From: Eucalyptus grandis
Lineage: Eukaryota > Streptophyta > Magnoliopsida > Myrtales > Myrtaceae
DNA length: 64,000 bases
Direction of reading: 5' to 3'
Assembly: GCF_016545825.1 (NCBI RefSeq)
Contig: NC_052620.1
Coordinates: 15,872,001 to 15,936,000, forward strand
In this document: piece after piece, positions 12,581-23,900 of the stretch
Position numbering within the stretch: position 1 is the first letter of the stretch
Layout: the number at the start of each line of letters is the position of its first letter
Made by a program: the position numbers and the translations under genes
Notes under the pieces: model-generated
The model's database searches: none
Seen by the model: only the letters and a program-made list of their open reading frames with translations
Told to the model about the DNA's origin: nothing

Positions 12581-13663
12581 GTGAGTCTTGATTATGCTTT
12601 GGGAAGGGAGAATTGGGGAATTAAGCATGGGCATTGCATTATGAATATGAAATGAGTGTAGTTGACTTGAGATGAGGATGCTTGATGAACGTGCGGTAGC
12701 CGAAATAATATTACTGTTTTGAGAGAGTTCATCTGGCCTTGTCAAGAGTAAATTGATATGAACCTCATCTCATATGGAAAGATTTGAAAGCAAATTCATG
12801 TTTGCTATTGCTTTCACTTTCATTTTGTTTAATAAAAAATTAAAAAGAAAAGAAAAAGGAATCTATTAGACCTTTAAACCTATTTTGAAACCCCTGATGT
12901 GATAGGTTTCAAGTTTAAAAAAAAAGAGGTTTTTGCTCTCTTTGATGGGTAGATTTTGAGTTTCAGGTGAAACTTGTAAGACGCCTAAAACTAATCACCC
13001 GCAGGCACACGCATATCTAGTCTTTGATTGTGATAAATGTATTCTTCAATTTGTAGAAGATCAATTTGACTCTTTGTAAATTCCTTTTGGGCTACAAACA
13101 ACAACCAAAGAATGATTACAGAGATGATTTTGGCAGTAACGCGTGACCAAAGCAGTTTAAAAGTCACATCCAATTCAACTACCCCGCCATCAACACCAGA
13201 TCCAGTTCATTTCTAGTGCGAAGTCAATTTATTATATGTGCCTTGCTCACCATTTCACGATTGGCAGTGGAGTAAAAGGGATAAGAACGTGAGGTCGATT
13301 GAAGAAGATATGAGCTGAAATGACAACTTGCTCAACCCCTGCATGATTGATATTTTTTCTGCAAATGGATGCAAAACTAAAGTTTTGTCTCCAGTGAAAT
13401 TAGGCAACAATTCCTTACACCACTGCATGACGGACTCTTCAATGCTCAGACGGCTTATTCCCGTTTCCTTATACCTTGTTTCTCATGATTTTTCGTTTAT
13501 TTTTTTGAGAAATATACTAAAAATAAACCTCAGCTTTCACCTAATAACCACTTACAACCTCTACTTTTAGAAACACCAAAGATATACATGAATTTTACCT
13601 TGGGGACCATTATACACCTGACATGACCTACCTCCAAGGGGCCTGTTGCAGAAGCAAGCACTT
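12581..13663. other. Intergenic, no gene seen
   Basis: AT-rich. A piece at about 12880-13005 (AAACTTGTAAGACGCCTAAAA) has the flavour of one end of the MITE at 2832-3400, but it is too short and diverged to call an element. Confidence 0.4.
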
Positions 13664-13674
13664 GAACAATAAAA

Positions 13675-13845
13675 CATGGAAGGAGGAGGTGAGGGGTTTA
13701 AATCCCCACCTTCTCAGGGGGATGGGGTGGGGACGCGTAAATTTCAAGAGTAGGTTTCAACTCCCATGCCCTGCAAGAGGTAGGGCAAAAGTCTGAGAGT
13801 GAGTGTAGAGTAGGAATAAGTAGGGACGACAAAAAAGAAAAAAAA
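13675..13845 (+). mobile_element. tRNA-derived SINE, 5'-truncated
   Basis: Same family as 4742 and 5748: it has the B-box-like GGGTTTAAATCCCC, a GTAGGTTTCAACTCCC block and an A-rich tail. A perfect 11-bp duplication, GAACAATAAAA, flanks it (13664-13674 and 13846-13856). It begins about 35 bases inside the family start, the usual outcome of incomplete target-primed reverse transcription. Confidence 0.82.
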
Positions 13846-14071
13846 GAACAATAAAATAGACAAAACAAGAAAATAAATCGAACATCAATTATGGTCTGGT
13901 CAAGTGACTTACCTCTATGGGAGAGTAGCAATAAATTCCACCATAGGTCAATCAATACAATTAAATTTACAACTATACTCGAGTCACTCAAATATTTTTA
14001 GTGTTTTCTAACTCCCATTTACACCCAATAACTTATAAAATATTTCGTACTAGACCTCCTCATAAAATAAT

Positions 14072-14747
14072 GGGATAAGTGCTACAAAAGTCCTAAAACT
14101 TGTCACGAAAATGTAATTGAATCTTAAAACTTGTAAAAATTACAATTAAGTCCTAAGATTTATTAAATTGTTTTTTCAATCGAGTCCTAAAGTTAACATT
14201 GTCGAATTTTTTAATGGAAAATGCTGACATGGCGTAGACGTGAAATTTTAAATAATTTTTCATTTTTCACGTGGTTTTAAATTATTTTTATTCAATTTTA
14301 AAAAAATTAGATTTAAAAACTAAATAAGAAAAGTTGAAATTTATTTTTAAAAATTGTTAAAAGAATGAAAAAAAATGGTAGTCGCCGCCCATCGCCGGAG
14401 GGGCCGCGACAGTCGCCGGCCCCTCTAGCAACGGTCGTCGGCCCCTTTTGCAATGGGCAGTAGCTACCATTTTTTTTAACAATTTTTAAAAATGAATTTT
14501 AACTTTTCTTTTTAGTTTTTAAATCTATTTTTTAAATTGAATAAAAAATAATTAAAAAGCCACATGGAAAATAAAAATTAATTTTAAATGCCACATCAGC
14601 ATTTTCTGTTAAAAAGTCAATGGCGTTAACTTTATGACTCGATTGAAATAATTTGACAAATTTTAGGACTTGATTGCACTTTTTGCAAGTTTTAGTACTC
14701 AATTGCATTTTCTTAAAAAGTTTTAGGACTTCTGTAGCACTTATCCC
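14072..14747. mobile_element. Mutator-type foldback element, 676 bp
   Basis: Left end GGGATAAGTGCTACAAAAGT and right end CACTTATCCC are inverted. The complementarity continues inward for roughly 300 bases on each side, leaving a GC-rich core at about 14380-14460 (GCCGCCCATCGCCGG). The perfect 9-bp duplication TAAAATAAT sits at 14063-14071 and 14748-14756, as expected for Mutator superfamily transposition. There is no transposase. Confidence 0.9.
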
Positions 14748-14888
14748 TAAAATAATCTTTGAATCTTGCAAAGGAATAAGTTACATGTCTAACTTCCCTT
14801 AGGTGTTTTATAGGACTAAACTTGATGGCATCCTAAGACCACACCAATATAAAAAAGTAATGATGCGGTTCATGAATATTTCTTCTTG

Positions 14889-16700
14889 AGAAAATTGCCC
14901 AGTCAATAACAAGAACAAGATGCGATTTTTCAAGAGCGAAAAGAAATCGAAACTCCCAAGAACCAAAGATGAATTCCTTTTGACAAAGATAACTACAACC
15001 AAACAAGGGAAAATAACAGCAAAATATGCGTTCAGATCATCAATCACACAAGCGAGAGAGACAAAAATACAGATTTAGCCAACAAGCACATATTCAAGGG
15101 AAGGAAAAAGGACCACCTAAGAACAAGAGGAAAATGGTTGAGCAAATGCGGATCGTATTTCATCACAAGTGAGGCCCATCGGCACGATCAAACAGATTCT
15201 CAATCGATGCAAACGTCATTGAATGATCAACAAAAAAAGAAAGGGGAAAGAACATAAAGAAGCAGAGAACATGACCGTGGCAATCATGAATCTTCTCATT
15301 TCGACAGGAAATTTAAACCATAAAAGACAGAGGAGACATCAGTTCTACCGTTAAGAAACCAACTTTGCTGGTGTTCTTGAGTTTGATTGTCAACATGGGT
15401 TGTTCAAATGCTTTAGATCTCAAGTTCTTTCTTTCTTATGGATGACGACTTCATGTCTTTTCTGTCTAGCCTACCTTCATCTTTATTTTAGCCTTTTATT
15501 TCAATTAAGGAATTATGAGACAAATGATGTCTAAACTTTATCCTAAGGTGCAATGCAATTACTGAACTTTCAATTTATTTAAAGCAGTCATTAGGCTTTT
15601 TGTCAATGTTCAACTTAGTCTTTGAACTATACAATAATGTTCAATGTTGTCTTTTGACTAAATTGAATATGTATCAAAGTCTAATGACCACATTTCATAA
15701 TTGGCTACAATTCAAGGATTATATTGAACAAATTAAAAGCTCATGAGTTATTTATGTCATTTCGCTGGTAAGATTGTCAAAGTAGAAAAAATGACATAAT
15801 TAGTTCCTAAATTTTTAATTTGTTCAAATGTGATTCTAGATTTGTAGCTTAATATGCAATGTGGTCTATAGAGTTTTAAGTATATTTAACCTAGTCCATG
15901 AATTATATGAAAATGTTTAATGTTGTCTTTCTATTAATTTAAGTCCAAGGACAACATTTAGGGACACAATTGAACATACACTAAATGCTCAGACATCCTT
16001 TATAAAAATTAAAGTGTAGAGACAGCATTGCATATTTGGGTAAAGTTTAGAAATTATTTGTGCCACGATCCCATAATTGAAATGAAAAGCTAAAACAAGG
16101 ACGAAGGAAGAATAGACAAAAAGACATGAAGTCATCATCAATAAGAAAGAGAAGAACCTGAGATCGAAGCACTTGAACGACCCATGTTGACGATCAAACT
16201 CAAGAACATGAGTAAATTTGGTTTCTTGATGGTAAAACTATTGACCCCTCTCTCTCTCTTTCGTTTAAATTTTGTGTCGAGTTGAGAAGATTCATGGTTG
16301 ACATGGTCGTGTTCTTTATTTCCTGATGTTCTATTTTTTGTTGCTCGTTCATTGATGTTTGCAAGAAATTGAGAATCTGTCTGACTGTGCGGATGCACCT
16401 CGACTTGCAGTGAAGTACAATCCAAATTTGCTCGACCATTTTCCTCTTGTTCTTGGGTGGTCCTTTTTCCTTCCCCTGAATTTGTGCTTGCTGGCTAAAT
16501 CCGTATTTCTGTCACTCTCACTTGTGTGATTGATGATTTAAATGTGTATTTTGCTGTTCTTTTTTCTTGCCTCGTTGCAGTTATCTCCGTCAAAGGGGAA
16601 TTCATCTTTGGTTCTTGGGAGTTCCGATTTCTTTTCCTTTCGAAAAATTGCAATTTTTTTCTTGTTATTGATCTGGCAGAGTAAAATGAGAGCAAAATTT
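14889..16700. repeat. 1.8-kb imperfect palindrome (foldback), copy A
   Basis: The sequence is an inverted duplication centred near 15790. GAACAAATTAAAAGCTCATG just left of centre answers TTTTTAATTTGTTCAA on the right. TACAGATTTAGCCAACAAGC (near 15070) answers CTTGCTGGCTAAATCCGTA (near 16490). CCCAAGAACCAAAGATGAA (near 14957) answers the complement of 16601-16619. Arms are about 900 bp and imperfect. No transposase or target duplication was found, so it may be a foldback transposon or an inverted duplication. A transcript through it could form a long hairpin; that is inference. Confidence 0.75.
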
Positions 16701-16962
16701 TCTACTTTCGTTGAATCATAGTGAATAATGTGAAGGTTTTTTGTAATGTAAAATCTCATGCTTTAAACTCACAATTAGTTCATGGTCTCTGGCTAATAGT
16801 TCTAATCAAGTAGAAATGGAGGTTAAGGGAAGTACAAGCTGTTATAGATGGAGAAGGAGAACCTTTTGAATACTCAAATTTGGTTAAAAAAGTGTAATGA
16901 CTATCGAAGGAGGATTTCAAACTTTATCACAAGAAGAAATGCAAGTTCAATTGTACAATTTT

Positions 16963-17849
16963 AGTAGTCCCATGCTGAGTAGAAAGGCAGGGCCGAAGCT
17001 TTACTAATAAAGACTAGTCTTGCTTCTCCAGCTCCACCAAAGCATTTAAAAAGAGTGCTCGAGAATAAAGCCTAATCAAAGCGGGCAAATAGAAAGATCG
17101 TGTAACTTGACAGGTGCAACCACGATGGCTTGTTCCACAACCGTAGTAGTGCTTTTTCTTCTTCTTCTTCTTCTTCTTCTTCTTCTTCTTCTTCTTCTTC
17201 TTCTTCTTCTTCTGAGGTCGATTCAGCAGCTTCAGTGACCTCCATGGTTAGTCTTTGTATTGCAGGTTCTAATCCTGCAATGGATTCTTGTTGACCAGTC
17301 TCAAGAGGGATAGCTTCGCTCCTAGGTTCGAGGGGTGGCTCCATCTCGATTGTGGATCTAATAAGCTCCATCAGACCTCTCACCTCTACAGTGAAGCTTC
17401 CGGCCACTGCTTCCACAGCAGGACATGAGTAGAAGTGAGCGCTTCAGGTGGATAAGCTTCGATGCTCTCAACCTGGTTTGGATCGTTTGACTATGGCTTC
17501 GTGTTCTTTACAATCAAAAGCTTGATCACAAGGGTCCAAATCAAGGTCTCCATCTCGCCTTATTAAATTCAATCAACTCCCTCCCCCTTTATGGGGGGAT
17601 GGACCCCTACGAGTGAGTAGAAAAGGGAGGAGGAAAGAGACCCTAGCGAACCTTCATAATTAGTGAACAAGTGTAAGCTTCACTGCTTGACAATATGGAG
17701 TACTGACCACACTGAGGGACAGGCCCTGAAGTGAAGGACGGGAATGAGCGGAATCAATGTGTTCCAATTTCTTGCCTTGCATCAACCATCCAATGGACCA
17801 TGGACTAAACGGTCATTGCCTGAAAGGACTATGTCTAGGGGACCGGTTA
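16963..17849. other. Segment in copy A, absent from copy B
   Basis: Copy B jumps from AAGTTCAATTGTACAATTTT directly to TTACTCACAAGACCTTACTT, while copy A has about 890 bases between them. On the minus strand 17416-17072 is open for 114 codons and includes a run of 19 or so Glu encoded by the CTT repeat, flanked by ordinary-looking residues. I do not recognise it. It could be an insertion in A or a deletion in B; no terminal repeats were seen. Confidence 0.55.
17156..17213. repeat. (CTT)n microsatellite
   Basis: About 19 uninterrupted TTC/CTT trinucleotides. Read on the minus strand they would encode polyglutamate in a 114-codon open frame of uncertain reality. Confidence 0.9.
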
Positions 17850-17911
17850 CTCACAAGACCTTACTTTATTGTTTTAATCATCATTTCGTAGTGCACTCAC
17901 TTGCACTCATG

Positions 17912-19387
17912 TGTGATGGACCATGATTCTTTTATACTTGAATACTTGTGAGTGGAGTTTGGGGTTAAGAGTGAGTGATGTAGTAGGGATGATACAACTA
18001 GTTCATGAGAGCGGTGTCAGAATGATTGGTACTAGAAGTTCTATGATAAAACGATTATATCTCTAGGAGCTTTGAAGGCGGAGTTAATTTTTGTGCATAA
18101 ACTAGTTGGGATGCCACTCTCCTAATAATGCCAATCATTATTGTGCCTAAAGTGTTCAGGTGTGTCTTGCTAGATGGACTAGATATCTGAGCTAAGTTAG
18201 ATATGGTATGATATGATGTGAGGATGATATTCGCTGTACTATTTTTAGGAACAACTATAGAAGGAATGCTAGCTTGGTGCTTTCAGCTCACTAGGTGCCA
18301 CACGGACTATTTCACGGCCAAGGAACTATCGGCCTATGACAAGTGGTATTAGAGCAGAATTCCTTCAATAAGTGAGTTTGAGTAAGAGAAAACCTATGGT
18401 CTACTCGTTCCTATGAGGGCAGAGAGTCAATCGTTGAGGCAAAACCTACTTAGACAAAGTGTGGCTCTTGGTTAGCTTCTAAGATGACAACAAGGGCACA
18501 TGAAAGAATTGATTCCTTACTGAATAGGGAAAAGAATCTTGGATCTATAGACAAATCTCAAGATGGGTTTGCTACGACATTTTTAACTGGGAAAGAAACC
18601 TCCATTAGTCTATTGAGATCGAGAAAAGCTTAGTAGGTGAAATAGGATCATGTCAAATAGTGTAGTTGGCTCCAAAAGCCACAATTGTTAGGAAAGCACA
18701 AGCGACCAAGTTGCTGAACAACGCAATCAAAAGAAGCTACCAATGGAGTGGCTTGTTTAGTTGGGCAAGCGTTTCCATTCGATGTTGATCCAAAGTGGCA
18801 CATTAATGGTGGATGAACTATTCAATGTATGACCTCGAGGAGCGCATTAATAGTTGAAGAATGCAGGGAAGTCGCATAATAGCCCACAACGAGAGCATTG
18901 TGGAATTCTCACCCGGGGGGGAGAATGTCACAAACCATGATTTTTCTGTACTCAAGTACCCTTGTAAGTGGAGTTTTGGTTATCAAGTGAATAGTGAATG
19001 ATGCATAAGGAATGATACAACTATTTTGTGATAGTGATGTCAAGAAAGTTGGTGTTAAGAGTTCTAGGATATAACAATTACATCTTTGAGGAGCTCTAGA
19101 GGGTTGGGGGGTTGGCTTTCGGTGCACAAACCGATAGAGAGTATATGCTGTTTTCCTCATAAGGCCATGGTAGGTCAAAACTAGCTATTGTGCGTAAAGT
19201 GTTATGTTTGTCTCAATTGATGGACTAGACACCCGAACTAAGCTGTACATAGTACAATATGGTATGAGGATGATATTCGCTGTACTATTTTAAGGAATGA
19301 ATATAGAAGGAAGGTTGGCTTGGTATTCTTGATTCACCAGGTGTTGCATGGGCTATTCCACTGCCAAGGAATTGCCGAATATTGACA
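17912..19387 (+). mobile_element. TRIM-like small LTR retroelement, copy A
   Basis: Two diverged direct repeats act as LTRs: 17912-18341 and 18926-19387. Both begin TGT and end in GACA, and share blocks such as GGTATGA...GATGATATTCGCTGTACTA. Two bases after the 5' LTR is TGGTATTAGAGCAG (18344), one mismatch from the primer-binding site complementary to plant initiator tRNA-Met. Directly before the 3' LTR is the purine tract GGGGGGGAGAA (18915-18925). The 584-bp interior has only short broken frames, too small for gag-pol, so the element is non-autonomous. Clean target duplications were not resolved. Confidence 0.8.
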
Positions 19388-20289
19388 CACACCTCTCACA
19401 AGAACTAATCACTCAATTCACTCTCTCTTCCCCCGTTAGTTGTTTTGCACTTGCTCAAAAGGCAGCCCAAATCCTAATGTTGGTGCCTATGGTAGTCTCG
19501 ACCTACTCGAGAGTTCTAGATATATGCAACCACAAGCTAGTAAGCCTGGTATGGTGGTGAACTAGGTAGAAATTTGAGGGAGCTAATTAGGAGTTTGAGA
19601 AAAAACTAGAGAGATGTATACTATGATAGTCCTAGATAATTTTTGGAGAGAGAGAAAGAGAGAAGGAGGAGGAGGAGGAGAAGAAGAAGAAGAAGAAGAG
19701 GTGTTAATTGCATAGTAACAAGTCGATGTGACTATCCACGGTCGTGGGGAGTGTTAATCACTTAAGGGTATTCATATAATTTGCTATCGTCATTCAAGTG
19801 GTCTATCATTTTTGGAAACATTGACAAAATTGTGGTCGTCCTTGTAATTTATTTTACTATGCGGTGTCCTGAGATAATTTGTTATTGAGAAGTTAAAAGC
19901 TTTATCGAATTTGGCAGCGATGCAAGGTGGTCATTTATAGATGACTTCTTGTGAATTTTTATTATTTAGCGCACTAAATAAAGTTGCTGCGAAAGAGTTA
20001 TAATAATTAGAGCTTAAATGTGATGGATTTTACCCTCTGCTTCGTGCATCGACATACTTAAAATTAGAATAACATTTTGTTGGTCTAGATTTGAAGCTTC
20101 TTGAAATCAAACAAGTGACACCATAAACAAAGAAATAAAAGGAAACCCCATTTGTAAAACAGTTCTTTTTGCAATTGATGAAAATTAAAGCACAGATCCT
20201 TTTAAGATTCCTTGTAGGGTCATTTATAACCCTTTTGTGCTACTTCTTTTTTAAGCTTGGTATACTGATTCGTGGGTAACTTTATGTTT
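19388..20289. other. Non-coding part of copy A
   Basis: Shared with copy B at 44624-45489. It contains an imperfect GAGGA/AAGAAG purine repeat at 19650-19700 and no recognisable gene. Confidence 0.5.
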
Positions 20290-20722
20290 CTTCTTAAAAT
20301 GGACAAATTAGAGAAAAGAAGCAGCAGTGGTAACGAAAGAATTCCCAAACTTGTATCCAGAGATTGTATCAGAAATGTCATACGAGCCTCCTATCGACTC
20401 AATCATGCACTGCACATGGATCTGCAAGGCCCAATGCTACCTAACAAAATCTCCACTTTCAGCGAGCAGCTTTTGAGTAGCAACATTTACAAGCAACCGG
20501 CTCTTATCCTTGAACCGTTTTGCGCAGAGAATGACTCAACACAACCGTTTCTTTTGGTGGATATCAAGGGACATAGGGTTAGAAGGATTCACATTGATCG
20601 CTAAGAGGACTTTCGGCCATGGGCACTTGTCGAGCATTGCTATGCATAGGTTCTCTGTTAGCTCTTGATCTTGTTTTTGTTTTCAATCCCATAACAAGAG
20701 ACTACAGAAGCTTAAGTAAATA
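20290..20722 (+). pseudogene. F-box protein pseudogene, copy A
   Basis: Three-frame reading gives the remains of a plant F-box protein. A degenerate F-box reads LYPEIVSEM...PPIDSIMHC.WICK. Next comes a linker IYKQPALILEPFCAE, then QPFLLVDIKGHRVRRIHID, and finally an F-box-associated (FBA type 1) start with GTCRALLCIGS and VFVFNPITRDYRSL. At least two frameshifts and premature stops separate these pieces, and the FBA domain is cut off near 20720. Family knowledge: F-box proteins are SCF ubiquitin-ligase adaptors. The counterpart in copy B breaks at the same place, so the truncation predates the duplication. Confidence 0.7.
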
Positions 20723-20958
20723 ATAAAACCTTTTCACTAATCATTTTTGTCACGCCCTGAACCTCAGGCATGCCCACATCCCTCGGCAGTCAACTAAATT
20801 GCGACGTTCCCGGGACGCGTCACTAACCCTTTCGTTTATGCACATGCCGTCCGCTAACCCTTTTGTTTTATGCACATGCCAAGGCGAACTCATAAACCCT
20901 AAACAACAATTAAACACATGTGATAGAAAAACAGACAACCATTTTCTCAAAACATACT

Positions 20959-23900
20959 TGTTGACACCCGAAATTTTCGTTGACATTTTAATCATCAATT
21001 TTGCAAAAATATAAAAATAAAGAGCCAAAAATAAATAAATAAATAAATAAATAAATAAAAAGAAAACAAAAAAAAGAGAAAAAAAAGAAAACAAAAAGAA
21101 AACAAAAAGAAAACAATGAAATGAAATGAAATGAAAAGAGAAAAAAAAAAAGAGAGAAAAAGAAAAAATAAAAGAAAGAAAAAAGGGATCGGGGGATTGG
21201 ACGATTTTTTTCTCTCTCTTGAGGTCTCTCTTTCCCGCTCTCCCGCAGGCTCTCTTTTGGGGGCTCTTTCTCTCTGGGGATTTTTCTCTCTTTCCCGGGT
21301 TGTCTCTGGGGGGATCTCTCTCCTTTCTCCTTGTCCGCACCAGAAACCCTAGGCCGGAAACCCCCGATCTCTGCCGGGATCGGAGTTCACGAGTAGGAGA
21401 GGAATCGATTCGACTCCGAGAAGAACCGGCGACAGTGACGAAACACCGCACGCTCCGGAGTCTCGCCTTAAAGGAACCGCCGCTCAGAGAGCAGCTTCCC
21501 CTCCGATCGAATCGCGCCGCCGTCGCCGCTGTCGCCGTCGCCGCCGTCGCCGTCGCTGTCCTCTCGGCGAATCTCGGCTCCCTGCCGGCCTCGGACGGTC
21601 ATCTTCATGCCCGCGTTTCCCCGAGGTTCGCTGGCTTTTCTTGACCTCTTGTGCTGAGATTCTTTTTGCGTGTCGATTTTTGGTGAGGAGCTCTCTAGTT
21701 GAGTCGGTGCGACGTTCGGACGCTGACTTTGGCGGACTGTCATCCTCTCTCTCTCTCTCTCTCGATTTTTCGTGAGCTCCGATCGGAGGTGAGGGTTTTC
21801 CTCTCTCTCTCTCTATTCCTCTCTCTTATTTGCTCTGTCTCGCGCAAGTTCTGTCGCTCTCTCTTAGATCGTTCTCTCTGGCTCGATCATGATCTGTATA
21901 TGGAAAACCGCTAGGTTCTGTGTCTGGTGTTGAAGTAGATCAGGATTTCTGTTGTAGAACAGAACTAGTTGTGATTGGATTTCATGGTCAAAATACAAGA
22001 GTAATGTTGCTGCGAATGATAGCTGTGTGATTTTAAGTTGCTAATTCTCCCTTTGCGTTTTGGTCATTAAGCTGAGATGCCTGCCATATGTTTGTGAAAA
22101 TGCCTGAATGAATATCTACATAGTGTCTTCATCAGTCTATATGCAAAATGTTCATGGCTTACTTAAATCATGATGCCCATATTGATTCATCTTGTTTACT
22201 ATTGATCCAATCAATCTGAATAATTTCAACATTATGGCATGCTTAAAACTTGTGCTTACTGGCCTCGCCGACTTCAAGTGATATTCGTTTCCACTTCGAA
22301 TCAGATTGAGTTTTAGAAAGTAATAAATCTCTGTTCTGGTCTTGTTTTACTCAAATTTGGGAAGTTTTCTCGATCAAGTAGAGATCTATTGATAGATGAA
22401 ACTGATGGCTGAAGTTGGCGGATATAAGCAAAAATTTGTAGAAATAGAAACATCGTCTGTTACTTTTGTCGACCCTTTTTAAGGTTGTAAGGTTTGCTGT
22501 GATTCATTTTTAGAACTATTCTTTACCATTAGTTATGCATTATGTTCTAATTCATTTGTGGCTGATTTGTATGTCCTCATGATGATCATTTTTTCGACTA
22601 TCAATTTGACGGCAATTGGAATCAACTTCTCTTAAGAAGTGGGCTTGTTTTAATCTTTCCTATGATGCTGATCTCGCATGATTTGCAATGAGTTGATGAT
22701 TATTGATGATGAACTTGAAGTTGATTGAATTTGATTTGCCTTGATCTGCAAATTCGTATACTTGATATATCACTTTCTGTTTTGGCTGGAACGAGGTGTT
22801 AGATAAGTTTTTTTTGACTTCGAGCCCTTCTAGACATATAAAATACACTTCTAGAGCTTCGATTTGATATGTTGCACGCCCTGAATGGATGTCGTTCAGT
22901 TATCGAAAAACATCTACAAAATCTGTTGATTCTGCAGTAGTTTTAGATTGATTTGCTGTTCTGATTGATTCTCTGTTTCGGATAACCTTTTGTGCAAATG
23001 ACCTGATATGAGCTAGTTGCTGTGGTTTTCTGTGTTTGATGCCTTCATGAGAGCTGAAGATGGTTCGACTAGCTTTCCAACGAGCTATAACACACCCTGA
23101 TCCGATATCATTAGCCACATGAAATCTTCTTTAAAAGTTAGGAAGTAATTTTGGAAAATTGTTGTGTTATGCTTTGATGTGGAAATTTGTATGCCTATTT
23201 TGACTGATATGCTTCGGTCCTCGAAATGAGCTGGTAGATGATGTTATTAGGACTTAATGTCTTCTAGATAATTGTAATAGGCATCTCAAGCTTTAAAATG
23301 ACATATTGCATGCCTGAATCAACCATCATTTGCCATGTTTAACATTTTTTTTTCTAATCCATTCTGAAATTTGGAATTTTGCCTTGGTCAGAAATGCATA
23401 TTCTGTTTTTGCGTGGGTTTGATTGTCTGCCACTTTCCTATGATCTTTTAAGCATAGATTTTGAGGTTGATGATACAAAAAAAAAGTATATCACGTGCGG
23501 AATGGTCTTGCTCTATTGTTCTCTTTTTTAGCAAAGTTCTGTTGTTTGATAATTGATATTAGATATCCACCATCAATCCAATTTCTAACACTAATCACTT
23601 TACCTAGTAGCTTATTTGTATTCTATCGATCCAAGCTCTATGTGTTTTTGTTTGTAAAGATGTCCAGAGCTATGTTGTTCTTTAGTGTCAATTTTTCTTT
23701 GCTTGCTGTCTTTTCTTATTTCTGACTTCCAAGCTCCTTTTGGCTTTCTTGAAGTTGTATATCTTTTCATGATACACTCCATTTGTGAATATTAGTATGC
23801 TATAATTGCTCCTCTATTCTTGTGTAGATTGTTTTTAGCGAATTGATACATCTCTGCTCTTGAATTTTTTTAGAAAAAATATGCATACTGAATCTGAAAA

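Noticed and set aside
16138..16759. Overlapping minus-strand frames in the palindrome arm, repeated at 42359-42801
   Set aside because: They are broken differently in the two copies and mirror the arm sequence; no domain was recognised.
20750..21451. 233-codon minus-strand frame with Phe/Leu-rich middle
   Set aside because: It runs across the outer LTR, the nested element border and an A-rich tract, so it is a chance product of low-complexity DNA.
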